Below are positions 1 to 6,292 of a stretch of 10,777 nt of DNA, one piece after another. The notes under the pieces were generated by a model that ran no database searches, had not been told where the DNA came from, and worked only from the letters and a program-made list of their open reading frames with translations. Location: positions 1-10,777 of the forward strand of contig JALURZ010000165.1 of the NCBI GenBank assembly GCA_027058735.1, in the 5' to 3' direction. The DNA is from Hyphomicrobiales bacterium (GTDB taxonomy: Bacteria; Pseudomonadota; Alphaproteobacteria; Rhizobiales; JALURZ01). A program made the translations under genes and the position numbers. How positions within the stretch are numbered: position 1 is the stretch's first letter; each line of letters starts with the position of its first letter.

Positions 1-154
1 TGAGAAGGTTGCCCGTGCCCCGCCCCGACATGAACCCGCCGCCGCCACCGCCGCCGCCGATGCCCAGCGCACCGCCCTCGGAGCGTTGCAGCAATATCGC
101 TATGATAAGGCCAATCGCGATCATCACGTGAATGACCAGAATTACGGCGCCCAT
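1..154 (-). CDS. secG: SecG, preprotein translocase subunit (5' part only)
   Basis: This is the first 51 codons of a gene that continues beyond the left edge. The protein begins MGAVILVIHVMIAIGLIIAI, a hydrophobic first membrane segment. It continues LLQRSEGGALGIG, a run of eight glycines, then GFMSGRGTGNLL, which is the hallmark SecG loop (LLQ-SEGG-LG...GF-S-RGT-N-L). SecG is the small inner-membrane subunit that stimulates the SecYEG protein-export channel, usually about 75-140 residues with two membrane spans; only the first span and the loop are inside the window. The ATG at 154 is the only start possible here, because an in-frame stop lies 12 nt upstream. The 86 nt separating it from the upstream EamA gene contains no convincing promoter; a weak match (TTGCGT, 16 nt, TAAAAG) can be traced on the minus strand. 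secG next to tpiA is a familiar alphaproteobacterial arrangement, here interrupted by one gene. Confidence 0.9.
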   Translation of the reverse strand, partial: MGAVILVIHVMIAIGLIIAILLQRSEGGALGIGGGGGGGGFMSGRGTGNLL

Positions 155-240
155 GTCGTCATCGCTTCAATTGGGATCAATTCCCGACAGCTTTTACACG
201 ATGGCACGCCAAACGCAAAGCCGGATTTCAGGTATGATTC

Positions 241-1164
241 TCAGGGCTTGAGCATCATCGTCCGCAAACTCGCATGTGCGGCCGTGACGGTCAGCAGGAT
301 GCCCCCCGCGGCCACCAGACCAATGCCCGCCAGTGCTAATGGGGAGGGCCATTCCCCGAAGCCGAAAAACCCGACAAACAGGGCGAAAATCACGGCCGTA
401 TAGCGCACCGGCGCCAGCAGGCTCGCGCGCGCGGCGCGGAACGCACGCATGTTGCTCACCTGCGTAAGGATCGCCAGCGGCCCCATGAGCGCCAGAACCG
501 CGGCCGATTGCAGCGACATCGGTTGCCACACGAGCAAAGCGGGCAGCAGCACAAGCAGGCTCGCCGCCGCGTTGACGACAAACAGGGTGCGTTCGATCCG
601 GTCGCGTTCGGCGGTATAGCGGATAACAACCGATTCCAGTCCCCAGATCGCCGCCCCGAACAGCGCCGCGAGCGCACCGGGCGTCAGATAGAACGCCAGA
701 TCGCTGGAGGGTTCAGCAGCGATCAGCGCGCCCGAAAAGCAGATCACGGCCGCCGCGGCCGTCACCCTGTTGACGCGCTCCTTGAGGATGGCGCCGGCGA
801 AGATCATCATGAAAACGCCGTTGGTCAGCGTTACCGCCTGTGCATTGGCGAACGGCATGCGGGTGATGGCATAGACAAAGGCGCTGATGCGCGCCAGCGC
901 CATGGCGGCCCGCAGAACATGCAGTCGGGTCAGCCGCCAGGGCGCCAGCACAGGCATGTTCGCCTGCCCCGCCGCGCCCATGGCAAAGAACGGCGCAATC
1001 ACCGCCAGCCCGAAAAAATAGCGGAAAAACACCACCTGGAAAGGGGAAATCCCGGGCCCGACAATCTTGGGAAGCGACAGCAGAAGCGTTGCGAACATGA
1101 CCCCGGAAATGGCCCATAGCAGGCCTGCCAGCGTCTGCTCGCCGGGGGGCAAGCCCGTGTTCAT
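241..1164 (-). CDS. EamA/DMT-family membrane transporter, substrate unknown
   Basis: The 307-residue protein is hydrophobic almost throughout, with the tandem two-domain architecture of drug/metabolite transporters (about ten membrane helices). The first EamA repeat spans roughly residues 12-149 and includes FFRYFFGLAVIAPF (46-59) and the segment AQAVTLTNGVFMMIFAGAIL before KERV (109-131), where family members have a P..A-[LI]..E[RK] pattern. The second repeat, roughly 163-292, ends with the typical ASLLAPVRYTAVIFALFVGF, then FGE (270-271 region) and LAGIGLVAAGGILL (278-291). Such proteins sit in the inner membrane and export or import small metabolites; nothing here points to a substrate. 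The ATG at 1164 overlaps the tpiA stop in an ATGA arrangement with no evident Shine-Dalgarno, so translation is probably coupled to tpiA. Its position between tpiA and secG is not the usual layout, which suggests a lineage-specific insertion. Confidence 0.9.
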   Translation of the reverse strand: MNTGLPPGEQTLAGLLWAISGVMFATLLLSLPKIVGPGISPFQVVFFRYFFGLAVIAPFFAMGAAGQANMPVLAPWRLTRLHVLRAAMALARISAFVYAITRMPFANAQAVTLTNGVFMMIFAGAILKERVNRVTAAAAVICFSGALIAAEPSSDLAFYLTPGALAALFGAAIWGLESVVIRYTAERDRIERTLFVVNAAASLLVLLPALLVWQPMSLQSAAVLALMGPLAILTQVSNMRAFRAARASLLAPVRYTAVIFALFVGFFGFGEWPSPLALAGIGLVAAGGILLTVTAAHASLRTMMLKP

Positions 1165-1925
1165 CGCGCATAGGCGGCGACGATACCCAGCATGTCGGAC
1201 GCCTTGAGGCTGGCCCCGCCGACAAGGGCCCCGTCCACATTGGCGATGGCCATCAGCTGCGAAGCGTTCGCCGGCTTTACCGAGCCGCCATAGAGAATGC
1301 GCACCGATCCTCCCTCCTCTTCGCCCATCCGCCCGGTCAGCAGCGTGCGAATGGCGCGGTGAACTTCCGCGATGTCCCCGGGCCCGGGCGTCAGCCCCGA
1401 ACCGATCGCCCAGACCGGCTCATAGGCGATGATCGAGTTCGCCGGCCGCGCCCCGTCGGGCAGGGATCGCGAAAGTTGCTCTGTCACGACTGCCAGCGTT
1501 CGGCCGGCTTCGCGCTCGCCCTGCGTCTCGCCGACACACACAATGGCGCTCAGCCCGGCGCGATGGGCGGCCGCCGCTTTCGCGGCGACATCACCGCTGG
1601 TTTCGCCCTGCTCGCGACGGCGTTCGGAATGGCCCACAATGATCGCGCTCGCGCCCGCGTCCGCCAGCATTTCGGCCGCCAGTTCGCCGGTATGGGCGCC
1701 GGAAATCTCGGCATGGCAGTTCTGCGCCCCGATCCTGACCAATGTGCCCGCGGACTGATCGGCAAACTGCGCCAGCAGGGTCGCCGGCGGGCAAATCATG
1801 ACCTCGCAACGGCCCTGGAGCGAAATGCCGGCCAGGCCCTCCGCCAGCCGCGCCAGTTCGCCAACCGACGATCTCAGTCCGTGCATTTTCCAGTTTCCCG
1901 CAACAAGCGGCATGGGCTTGCTCAT
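1161..1925 (-). CDS. tpiA: Triose-phosphate isomerase
   Basis: TpiA interconverts dihydroxyacetone phosphate and glyceraldehyde 3-phosphate in the cytoplasm. The 254-residue product is normal length for this TIM-barrel family. All catalytic landmarks are present: AGNWKMH with Asn11 and Lys13, VGHSERR with electrophile His99 and Glu101, AYEPVWAIGSG with the catalytic base Glu169 followed by the flexible loop 6, and the phosphate-binding YGGSVK (212-217). The start at 1925 is chosen because MSKPMPLVAGNWKMH gives the standard N-terminus and GGGGAG lies 4 nt upstream. The reading frame stays open for 90 more codons upstream to an ATG at 2195, but that extension is not TIM-like. The gene is divergent from the ppiD-like gene, and its stop overlaps the following transporter start by 4 nt. 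I see no clear promoter upstream on the minus strand. Confidence 0.97.
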   Translation of the reverse strand: MSKPMPLVAGNWKMHGLRSSVGELARLAEGLAGISLQGRCEVMICPPATLLAQFADQSAGTLVRIGAQNCHAEISGAHTGELAAEMLADAGASAIIVGHSERRREQGETSGDVAAKAAAAHRAGLSAIVCVGETQGEREAGRTLAVVTEQLSRSLPDGARPANSIIAYEPVWAIGSGLTPGPGDIAEVHRAIRTLLTGRMGEEEGGSVRILYGGSVKPANASQLMAIANVDGALVGGASLKASDMLGIVAAYAR

Positions 1926-1929
1926 GGGT

Positions 1930-1935
1930 CTCCCC
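1930..1935 (-). promoter_or_regulatory. Ribosome binding site deciding the tpiA start
   Basis: GGGGAG on the minus strand lies 4 nt before the ATG at 1925. The alternative in-frame ATG at 2042 has no purine-rich element in front of it, so this site favours the short, canonical TpiA. Confidence 0.6.
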
Positions 1936-2067
1936 GATCGACAATCCGGCCTGCGCGCTCCCGTTTTAACAGACTGACAAGCCGCAACCAGAAAAAAAAG
2001 AAAACACAACAGGACAACCCGCCATGCGCCGCCGTTAAACATCGCCGCGCGGTGCGCCCGAATCCAC

Positions 2068-2096
2068 TTGCCCGTGTCCGGTCGCGCGCCTATGAT
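2068..2096 (+). promoter_or_regulatory. Sigma70-type promoter for the ppiD-trp-mo operon
   Basis: A -35 TTGCCC (2068-2073) and a -10 TATGAT (2091-2096) are separated by exactly 17 nt, matching 4/6 and 5/6 of the consensus. It points toward the ppiD-like gene. Transcription would begin near 2103, giving a leader of about 115 nt that contains the TCATGACA repeats. This is the only good promoter match I see between 1926 and the trp genes. The call is from sequence alone. Confidence 0.55.
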
Positions 2097-2128
2097 GTGC
2101 CGCGCGCGGCCATGATCGGAAAACTCGG

Positions 2129-2165
2129 TCATGACACTCATTTCATGACAGTCGTGTTCATGACA
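2129..2165 (+). repeat. Three spaced copies of TCATGACA
   Basis: TCATGACA occurs at 2129-2136, 2143-2150 and 2158-2165, with start-to-start spacing of 14 and 15 bp. Each copy contains the palindrome TCATGA; the first is extended to GTCATGAC. The second and third are also followed by GTC (CAGTC). The array lies between the predicted ppiD promoter and the ppiD start, on the 5' side of the leader. It could be a multi-site operator, an RNA element (the copies can pair with each other), or a chance duplication. I do not recognise it as a known binding motif. Confidence 0.6.
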
Positions 2166-2217
2166 GTCCTGACGAATGGGCGCGCCCGCATCCAAAAACC
2201 GCTAGAGATGAAAATTC

Positions 2218-4110
2218 ATGCTTGATAGATTGCGTCAGAGTGCCGGAAGCTGGGTCGCCAAGTTTTTCATCGGCGTGCTGGTCTTGAGCTTCGCGGTTTG
2301 GGGTGTCGCCGACATCTTCAGCGGCAATCAGGGAACGACCCTGGCAACCGTGGGCGATCAGCAGGTCTCGGCGGCAGAGTTTCAGACCGCCTTTCGCCGC
2401 GAAATGACCGAATTTTCACGGCGTACGGGCCGGCAGATCAGCGTCGAGCAGGCCCGCCAGGCCGGCCTCGACCGGCAGATTCTCAGACGCCTGATCAGTC
2501 AGGCGGCGCTCGACCAGCAGGTCCGCTCGCTCAACCTGGCGATACCCGACAAGCTGATCTCCAGCAGGATCGTCACCAATCCCCTGTTCCAGAATTCTTC
2601 GGGAAAATTCGACCGCGGCCGGTTTGAGCAGTTGCTGATGTCAAACGGGTTTTCAGAGCAGGCCTATGTCTTCGCCGAACGGCGCAACATGCTGCGGACG
2701 CATATCGCCGATACGGTTTCCGACGGCATCCAGCTCCCCGAGGTGCTCACCAGCGCCATCTACCGGCAGCAAAACGAAACCCGCACGGCGAATTACTTCA
2801 TTCTTCCCGTGGCCAAGGTCGGCAATGTCGGCGAGCCCGAACCCGCCGATCTGAAAGCCTTTTACGAGGACAACCAGGCCAGTTTCCGCGCCCCCGAATA
2901 CCGCAAACTGGTCGTCCTGCGCCTGGAGCCGGAAGACCTTTCCAAACAGATCACCGTGCCGGAAGACCAACTTCGCGAAGCCTACAAGGAGCGTATTTCT
3001 GACTATCAGGTCGCTGAAAGGCGCCAGGCCCAGCAGATCGTGTTTCCAACCATGGAAGAGGCGGTGGCGGCGCGGGAAAAACTGCTTTCCGGCGGCGATT
3101 TCCTGGCGATCGCGAAGGAGCGCGGCTTCAGTGACGAGGATATCGATCTTGGCACGGTCTCGCGCAAGGATCTGCCTGATCCGGCGATCGCGCAGGCGGT
3201 GTTCGGTCTGAACGCGGGCGAAGTCAGCGAGCCTATCGCGGGCTCGCTGTCGATTGTCCTGATCCGGGTGAGCAAGATCATTCCCGGTTCAACCAAGCCG
3301 TTTTCCGCCGTGAAAGCGGAACTGGCGAAAAAACTCTCCCATGAAAAAGCCCAGGAGGACCTCCTCAACATACACGACGCGGTCGAGGACGAACGCGCCG
3401 GGGGGGCGACGCTTGCCGAGATAGCAAAACGGCTGCGGCTGCCATTGTTCGAGATCGCGGCCGTGGACCGCGCCGGACTGGACCCCTCCGGCAAGACGGT
3501 GGCGGCGCTCGACGGGCGCGCCAATGCATTGCAACTGGCGTTCAGTTCCGAAGTCGGGCTTGAAAACGATCCCGTGGATACAGATGACAGCGGTTTCATG
3601 TGGGTCGATGTGGTGGGGATCACGCCTTCGGAAGTGCGCCCGTTCGAGCAGGTGAAGGAAAAGGTGACCGCGTTGTGGAAGCGCCAGCGCCGCAGGGCGC
3701 TGTTGAGCGACCGGGCGAAAGAGCTGAAAATGCGCGTCGAAGGCGGCCAGAGCCTGAGCGGCGTGGCCGAACAACTGGGGGTCAGGATCGAGACATCGAA
3801 ACCGCTGAAACGCCGCGACCGGGACCCGGTGTTTACCGCCAGCGCGCTTGAGAAGCTGTTTTCGGTTCCCGCCGACGGTCTGGCCGTTGAAATCGCCCCC
3901 GATGGCGCGCAGGCGATGATCATGCAGGTCAGCAACGTCACGGTGCCGGCCTACGATCCCGCCTCCAAGGACGCCACCGAGATGGTTGATTATCTGAAAC
4001 AGGGACTGCGCGATGACCTGATGGAGGAATATCTTCTGGGCCTTCAGGAGACCACCGGCGTTTCCGTCAATGAAACGGTGTGGCGGATCCTCACCGGCCA
4101 GACATCCTGA
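2218..4110 (+). CDS. ppiD: PpiD/SurA-like membrane-anchored peptidyl-prolyl isomerase
   Basis: The 630-residue protein has the PpiD layout. A short basic N-terminus (MLDRLRQSAGSWVAK) precedes one membrane helix at about 14-34 (FFIGVLVLSFAVWGVADIF). A SurA-N-like chaperone region follows (about 35-200, with VGDQQVSAAEFQTAFRRE). Then comes a parvulin-type PPIase domain at about 266-357, with the QIVFPTMEEA strand, GGDFLAIAKERGFSDEDIDLG, LPDPAIAQAVFGLNAGEVSE and the closing strand IVLIRVSKI. A charged C-terminal part (about 360-630) resembles a second, degenerate chaperone half. It should be anchored in the inner membrane with the bulk in the periplasm, helping exported proteins fold as they leave SecYEG. 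Parvulin domains of PpiD proteins are often catalytically weak, and I cannot judge activity here. The ATG at 2218 gives the correct cytoplasmic stub; the Shine-Dalgarno (AGAGA) is modest. It heads the trp gene cluster. Confidence 0.9.
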   Translation: MLDRLRQSAGSWVAKFFIGVLVLSFAVWGVADIFSGNQGTTLATVGDQQVSAAEFQTAFRREMTEFSRRTGRQISVEQARQAGLDRQILRRLISQAALDQQVRSLNLAIPDKLISSRIVTNPLFQNSSGKFDRGRFEQLLMSNGFSEQAYVFAERRNMLRTHIADTVSDGIQLPEVLTSAIYRQQNETRTANYFILPVAKVGNVGEPEPADLKAFYEDNQASFRAPEYRKLVVLRLEPEDLSKQITVPEDQLREAYKERISDYQVAERRQAQQIVFPTMEEAVAAREKLLSGGDFLAIAKERGFSDEDIDLGTVSRKDLPDPAIAQAVFGLNAGEVSEPIAGSLSIVLIRVSKIIPGSTKPFSAVKAELAKKLSHEKAQEDLLNIHDAVEDERAGGATLAEIAKRLRLPLFEIAAVDRAGLDPSGKTVAALDGRANALQLAFSSEVGLENDPVDTDDSGFMWVDVVGITPSEVRPFEQVKEKVTALWKRQRRRALLSDRAKELKMRVEGGQSLSGVAEQLGVRIETSKPLKRRDRDPVFTASALEKLFSVPADGLAVEIAPDGAQAMIMQVSNVTVPAYDPASKDATEMVDYLKQGLRDDLMEEYLLGLQETTGVSVNETVWRILTGQTS

Positions 4111-4121
4111 TCCGGCCAGAC
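4087..4121 (+). repeat. Imperfect 17/18-bp tandem duplication across the ppiD stop
   Basis: ATCCTCA-CCGGCCAGAC (4087-4103) is followed directly by ATCCTGATCCGGCCAGAC (4104-4121). The 10-mer CCGGCCAGAC is identical in both copies. The TGA stop of the ppiD-like gene lies inside the second copy, so the duplication adds little or nothing to the protein. Confidence 0.7.
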
Positions 4122-4176
4122 CCGCCGCCGGCGAAACAACGAAACCTTATCTGACCCCCGAAACAAGTGTTCCACG

Positions 4177-5703
4177 ATGCAGATCCAGCCGGACGTATCG
4201 GCATTCCGCGCTTCCTATGAGGCGGGGCACCCGCAGGTTCTGTGGACCCGGCTGGTGGCCGATCTGGAAACACCGGTATCGGCCATGCTCAAACTCGCGC
4301 AGGACCGCGACAACTGTTTCTTGCTGGAGTCGGTGGAGGGGGGCGCGGTGCGCGGGCGCTATTCCATCATCGGACTGCATCCCGACATCATCTGGCGCAC
4401 CGATGGGCGCGGCTCGCGGATCAACCGCCAGGCACTGGAATCGCCTGAAGGCCCGTTCGTCTCCCACGCGGACGATGCACTGGAGGGGTTGCGCGCGCTG
4501 ATTGCCGAATCGCGCATCGATCTTCCCGAAACCCTCCCTCCCATGGCCGCCGGAGTGTTCGGTTATATGGGCTATGAAACGGTGCGCCTCATGGAGCATC
4601 TGCCCGGCCGGAAACACGACTCGCTGAATTTGCCCGACGCGATCATGATCCGCCCCACGGTGATCGCGATTTTCGATTCCGTCAAAGACGAGGTCGTGAT
4701 CATCACGCCGGTGCGCCCCGTGGCGGGCAGCGATGCCGAATCGGCACGCGAGAAAGCGGTGGCGCGGCTGGCGGAGATCGTGAAGCAGTTGTCACAACCT
4801 CTTGAACACACGGCCGAAACGCCTGGCGAAAACCTCAAGCAGAAGGCGCCGGTGTCCAACACGACCCGCAGCGGCTATTGTGCCATGGTCGAGCGCGCCA
4901 AAGAATATATCGCCGCCGGCGATATCTTTCAGGTCGTCCTGAGCCAGCGCTTCGAGGCCCCCTTCGAGTTGCCGCCGTTTGCGCTTTATCGCGCGCTGCG
5001 CCGCACCAATCCGTCGCCGTTTCTCTATTATCTGAAATTTTCGGGTTTCGCGGTGATCGGCTCGAGCCCGGAAATCCTGGTGCGTGTGCGCGACAACCGC
5101 GTCACGGTGCGTCCCCTCGCCGGCACCCGTCCGCGCGGCGAGACCGCCGCCCAGGATCGTGCCTTGTCGGAAGAACTGCTGGCCGACCCCAAGGAACGCG
5201 CCGAGCACCTCATGCTGCTGGACCTGGGGCGCAATGATGTGGGCCGGGTCGCGAAAATTGGCACGGTCGAGGTGAGCGAGCAGTTCGAACTGGAATATTA
5301 CAGCCAGGTCATGCACATCGTTTCCAATGTCCAGGGGGAACTGGCCGATGAGCACGATTCCATCGCGGCCTTGAGCGCGGGCTTTCCCGCCGGCACCGTG
5401 TCGGGGGCGCCGAAGATCCGGGCGATGGAAATCATCGATGAACTGGAAGCCGACACCCGCGGGATCTACGCCGGCTGCGTGGGGTATTTTTCCGCCGCCG
5501 GCGAAATGGATACCTGCATCGTGCTGCGCACCGCGATTGTCAAGGACGGTGTGATGTATGTCCAGGCGGGCGCCGGCATCGTCGCCGATTCCGTGCCGGA
5601 ACGTGAATATGGCGAAAGCGTCAGCAAAGCCCGCGCGCTGTTCCGGGCGGCGGAGGAAGCCGTGCGTTTCACCGGGCGGGTCCCGGAGAAGGACGGGGCA
5701 TGA
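4177..5703 (+). CDS. trpE: Anthranilate synthase component I
   Basis: TrpE converts chorismate to anthranilate, using ammonia delivered by TrpG. The 508-residue protein is standard length. The N-terminal domain carries LLES at 49-52 and Ser63, the LLES-x10-S motif of the tryptophan feedback site, so the enzyme should be inhibited by tryptophan. The C-terminal chorismate-binding domain shows GDIFQVVLSQRF (248-259), GSSPEILVRV (295-304), RPLAGTRPRG (312-321), HLMLLDLGRNDVGRV (344-358), FPAGTVSGAPKIRAMEIIDE (403-422) and QAGAGIVADSVPEREYGE (463-480). It begins 66 nt after the ppiD-like stop. No leader ORF with Trp codons, terminator or good promoter is visible there, so it is probably read from upstream. 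The ATG at 4177 has a poor Shine-Dalgarno. The last 4 nt overlap trpG. It is a separate TrpE, not the TrpE-G fusion found in Rhizobium relatives. Confidence 0.98.
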   Translation: MQIQPDVSAFRASYEAGHPQVLWTRLVADLETPVSAMLKLAQDRDNCFLLESVEGGAVRGRYSIIGLHPDIIWRTDGRGSRINRQALESPEGPFVSHADDALEGLRALIAESRIDLPETLPPMAAGVFGYMGYETVRLMEHLPGRKHDSLNLPDAIMIRPTVIAIFDSVKDEVVIITPVRPVAGSDAESAREKAVARLAEIVKQLSQPLEHTAETPGENLKQKAPVSNTTRSGYCAMVERAKEYIAAGDIFQVVLSQRFEAPFELPPFALYRALRRTNPSPFLYYLKFSGFAVIGSSPEILVRVRDNRVTVRPLAGTRPRGETAAQDRALSEELLADPKERAEHLMLLDLGRNDVGRVAKIGTVEVSEQFELEYYSQVMHIVSNVQGELADEHDSIAALSAGFPAGTVSGAPKIRAMEIIDELEADTRGIYAGCVGYFSAAGEMDTCIVLRTAIVKDGVMYVQAGAGIVADSVPEREYGESVSKARALFRAAEEAVRFTGRVPEKDGA

Positions 5704-6272
5704 TCATTCTGATCGACAATTATGACAGCTTCACCTACAACCTCGTCCACGCTCTGGGCACGCTTGGCGCGCAATCGGAAGTTTTCCGCAACGACAAGAT
5801 CACGGTGCGCGATGTTCTGGCGGCGGGCCCGCAGGCCATCGTCCTCTCACCGGGCCCGGCAACGCCGGACAAGGCGGGAATCTGCGTCGATCTGGTGCGC
5901 GAGGCCGCGCCCAGCATACCGGTTCTGGGGGTGTGTCTCGGCCATCAGGCGATCGGCGAGGCCTTTGGCGCCAAGGTGGTGCGCGCAACAGAGCAGATGC
6001 ATGGCAAGCTCAGCGAAATCCGCCACCACGGCAGCGGCATTTTTTCAAACCTGCCGGAAGGTTTCAGCGCAACCCGCTACCACTCCTTGGTGCTTGACAG
6101 GCACACGCTTCCCGATTGCCTGGAGATCACCGCGACCAGCGATGCGCAAACCATCATGGGAATTGCCCATCGCCAATTCAATGTTCACGGCGTACAATTC
6201 CACCCGGAAAGCATCGCCTCGCAAAGCGGACACGAGTTGTTGGGGAACTTTCTGGAAATGGCGGGAATGTAG
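5700..6272 (+). CDS. trpG: Anthranilate synthase component II (glutamine amidotransferase)
   Basis: The 190-residue protein is a single class I glutamine amidotransferase domain that releases ammonia from glutamine for TrpE. It opens with MIILIDNYDSFTYNLV, typical of TrpG/PabA. It has the SPGPATP oxyanion-loop region (50-56), the nucleophile elbow GVCLGHQAIGEAFG with Cys79 (77-90), the HGK motif (101-103), and GVQFHPESI carrying His168 and Glu170 of the triad. Its ATG shares four bases with the trpE stop (ATGA), an arrangement that favours equal production of the two subunits. PabA for folate synthesis is nearly the same protein and some bacteria use one subunit for both. The operon position argues for TrpG, though dual use cannot be excluded. 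Confidence 0.97.
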   Translation: MIILIDNYDSFTYNLVHALGTLGAQSEVFRNDKITVRDVLAAGPQAIVLSPGPATPDKAGICVDLVREAAPSIPVLGVCLGHQAIGEAFGAKVVRATEQMHGKLSEIRHHGSGIFSNLPEGFSATRYHSLVLDRHTLPDCLEITATSDAQTIMGIAHRQFNVHGVQFHPESIASQSGHELLGNFLEMAGM

Positions 6273-6292
6273 CCGGGCTGGCGGACTGTCGA

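Noticed and set aside
1161..2195. tpiA read as a 344-residue protein starting at 2195
   Set aside because: The first 90 residues are not TIM-like, there is no ribosome site at 2195, and GGGGAG plus the conserved N-terminus support the start at 1925.
1359..2225. Long plus-strand open frame antisense to tpiA
   Set aside because: It is mostly the antisense of a clear tpiA gene, is rich in Arg, Gly and Pro as expected of a shadow frame, and has no recognisable domain. Only its last 26 codons, outside tpiA, are considered separately.
3006..3941. 311-codon minus-strand open frame inside the ppiD-like gene
   Set aside because: It is Ser/Arg/Pro-rich antisense of a gene with clear domains, the usual product of GC-rich codon bias.
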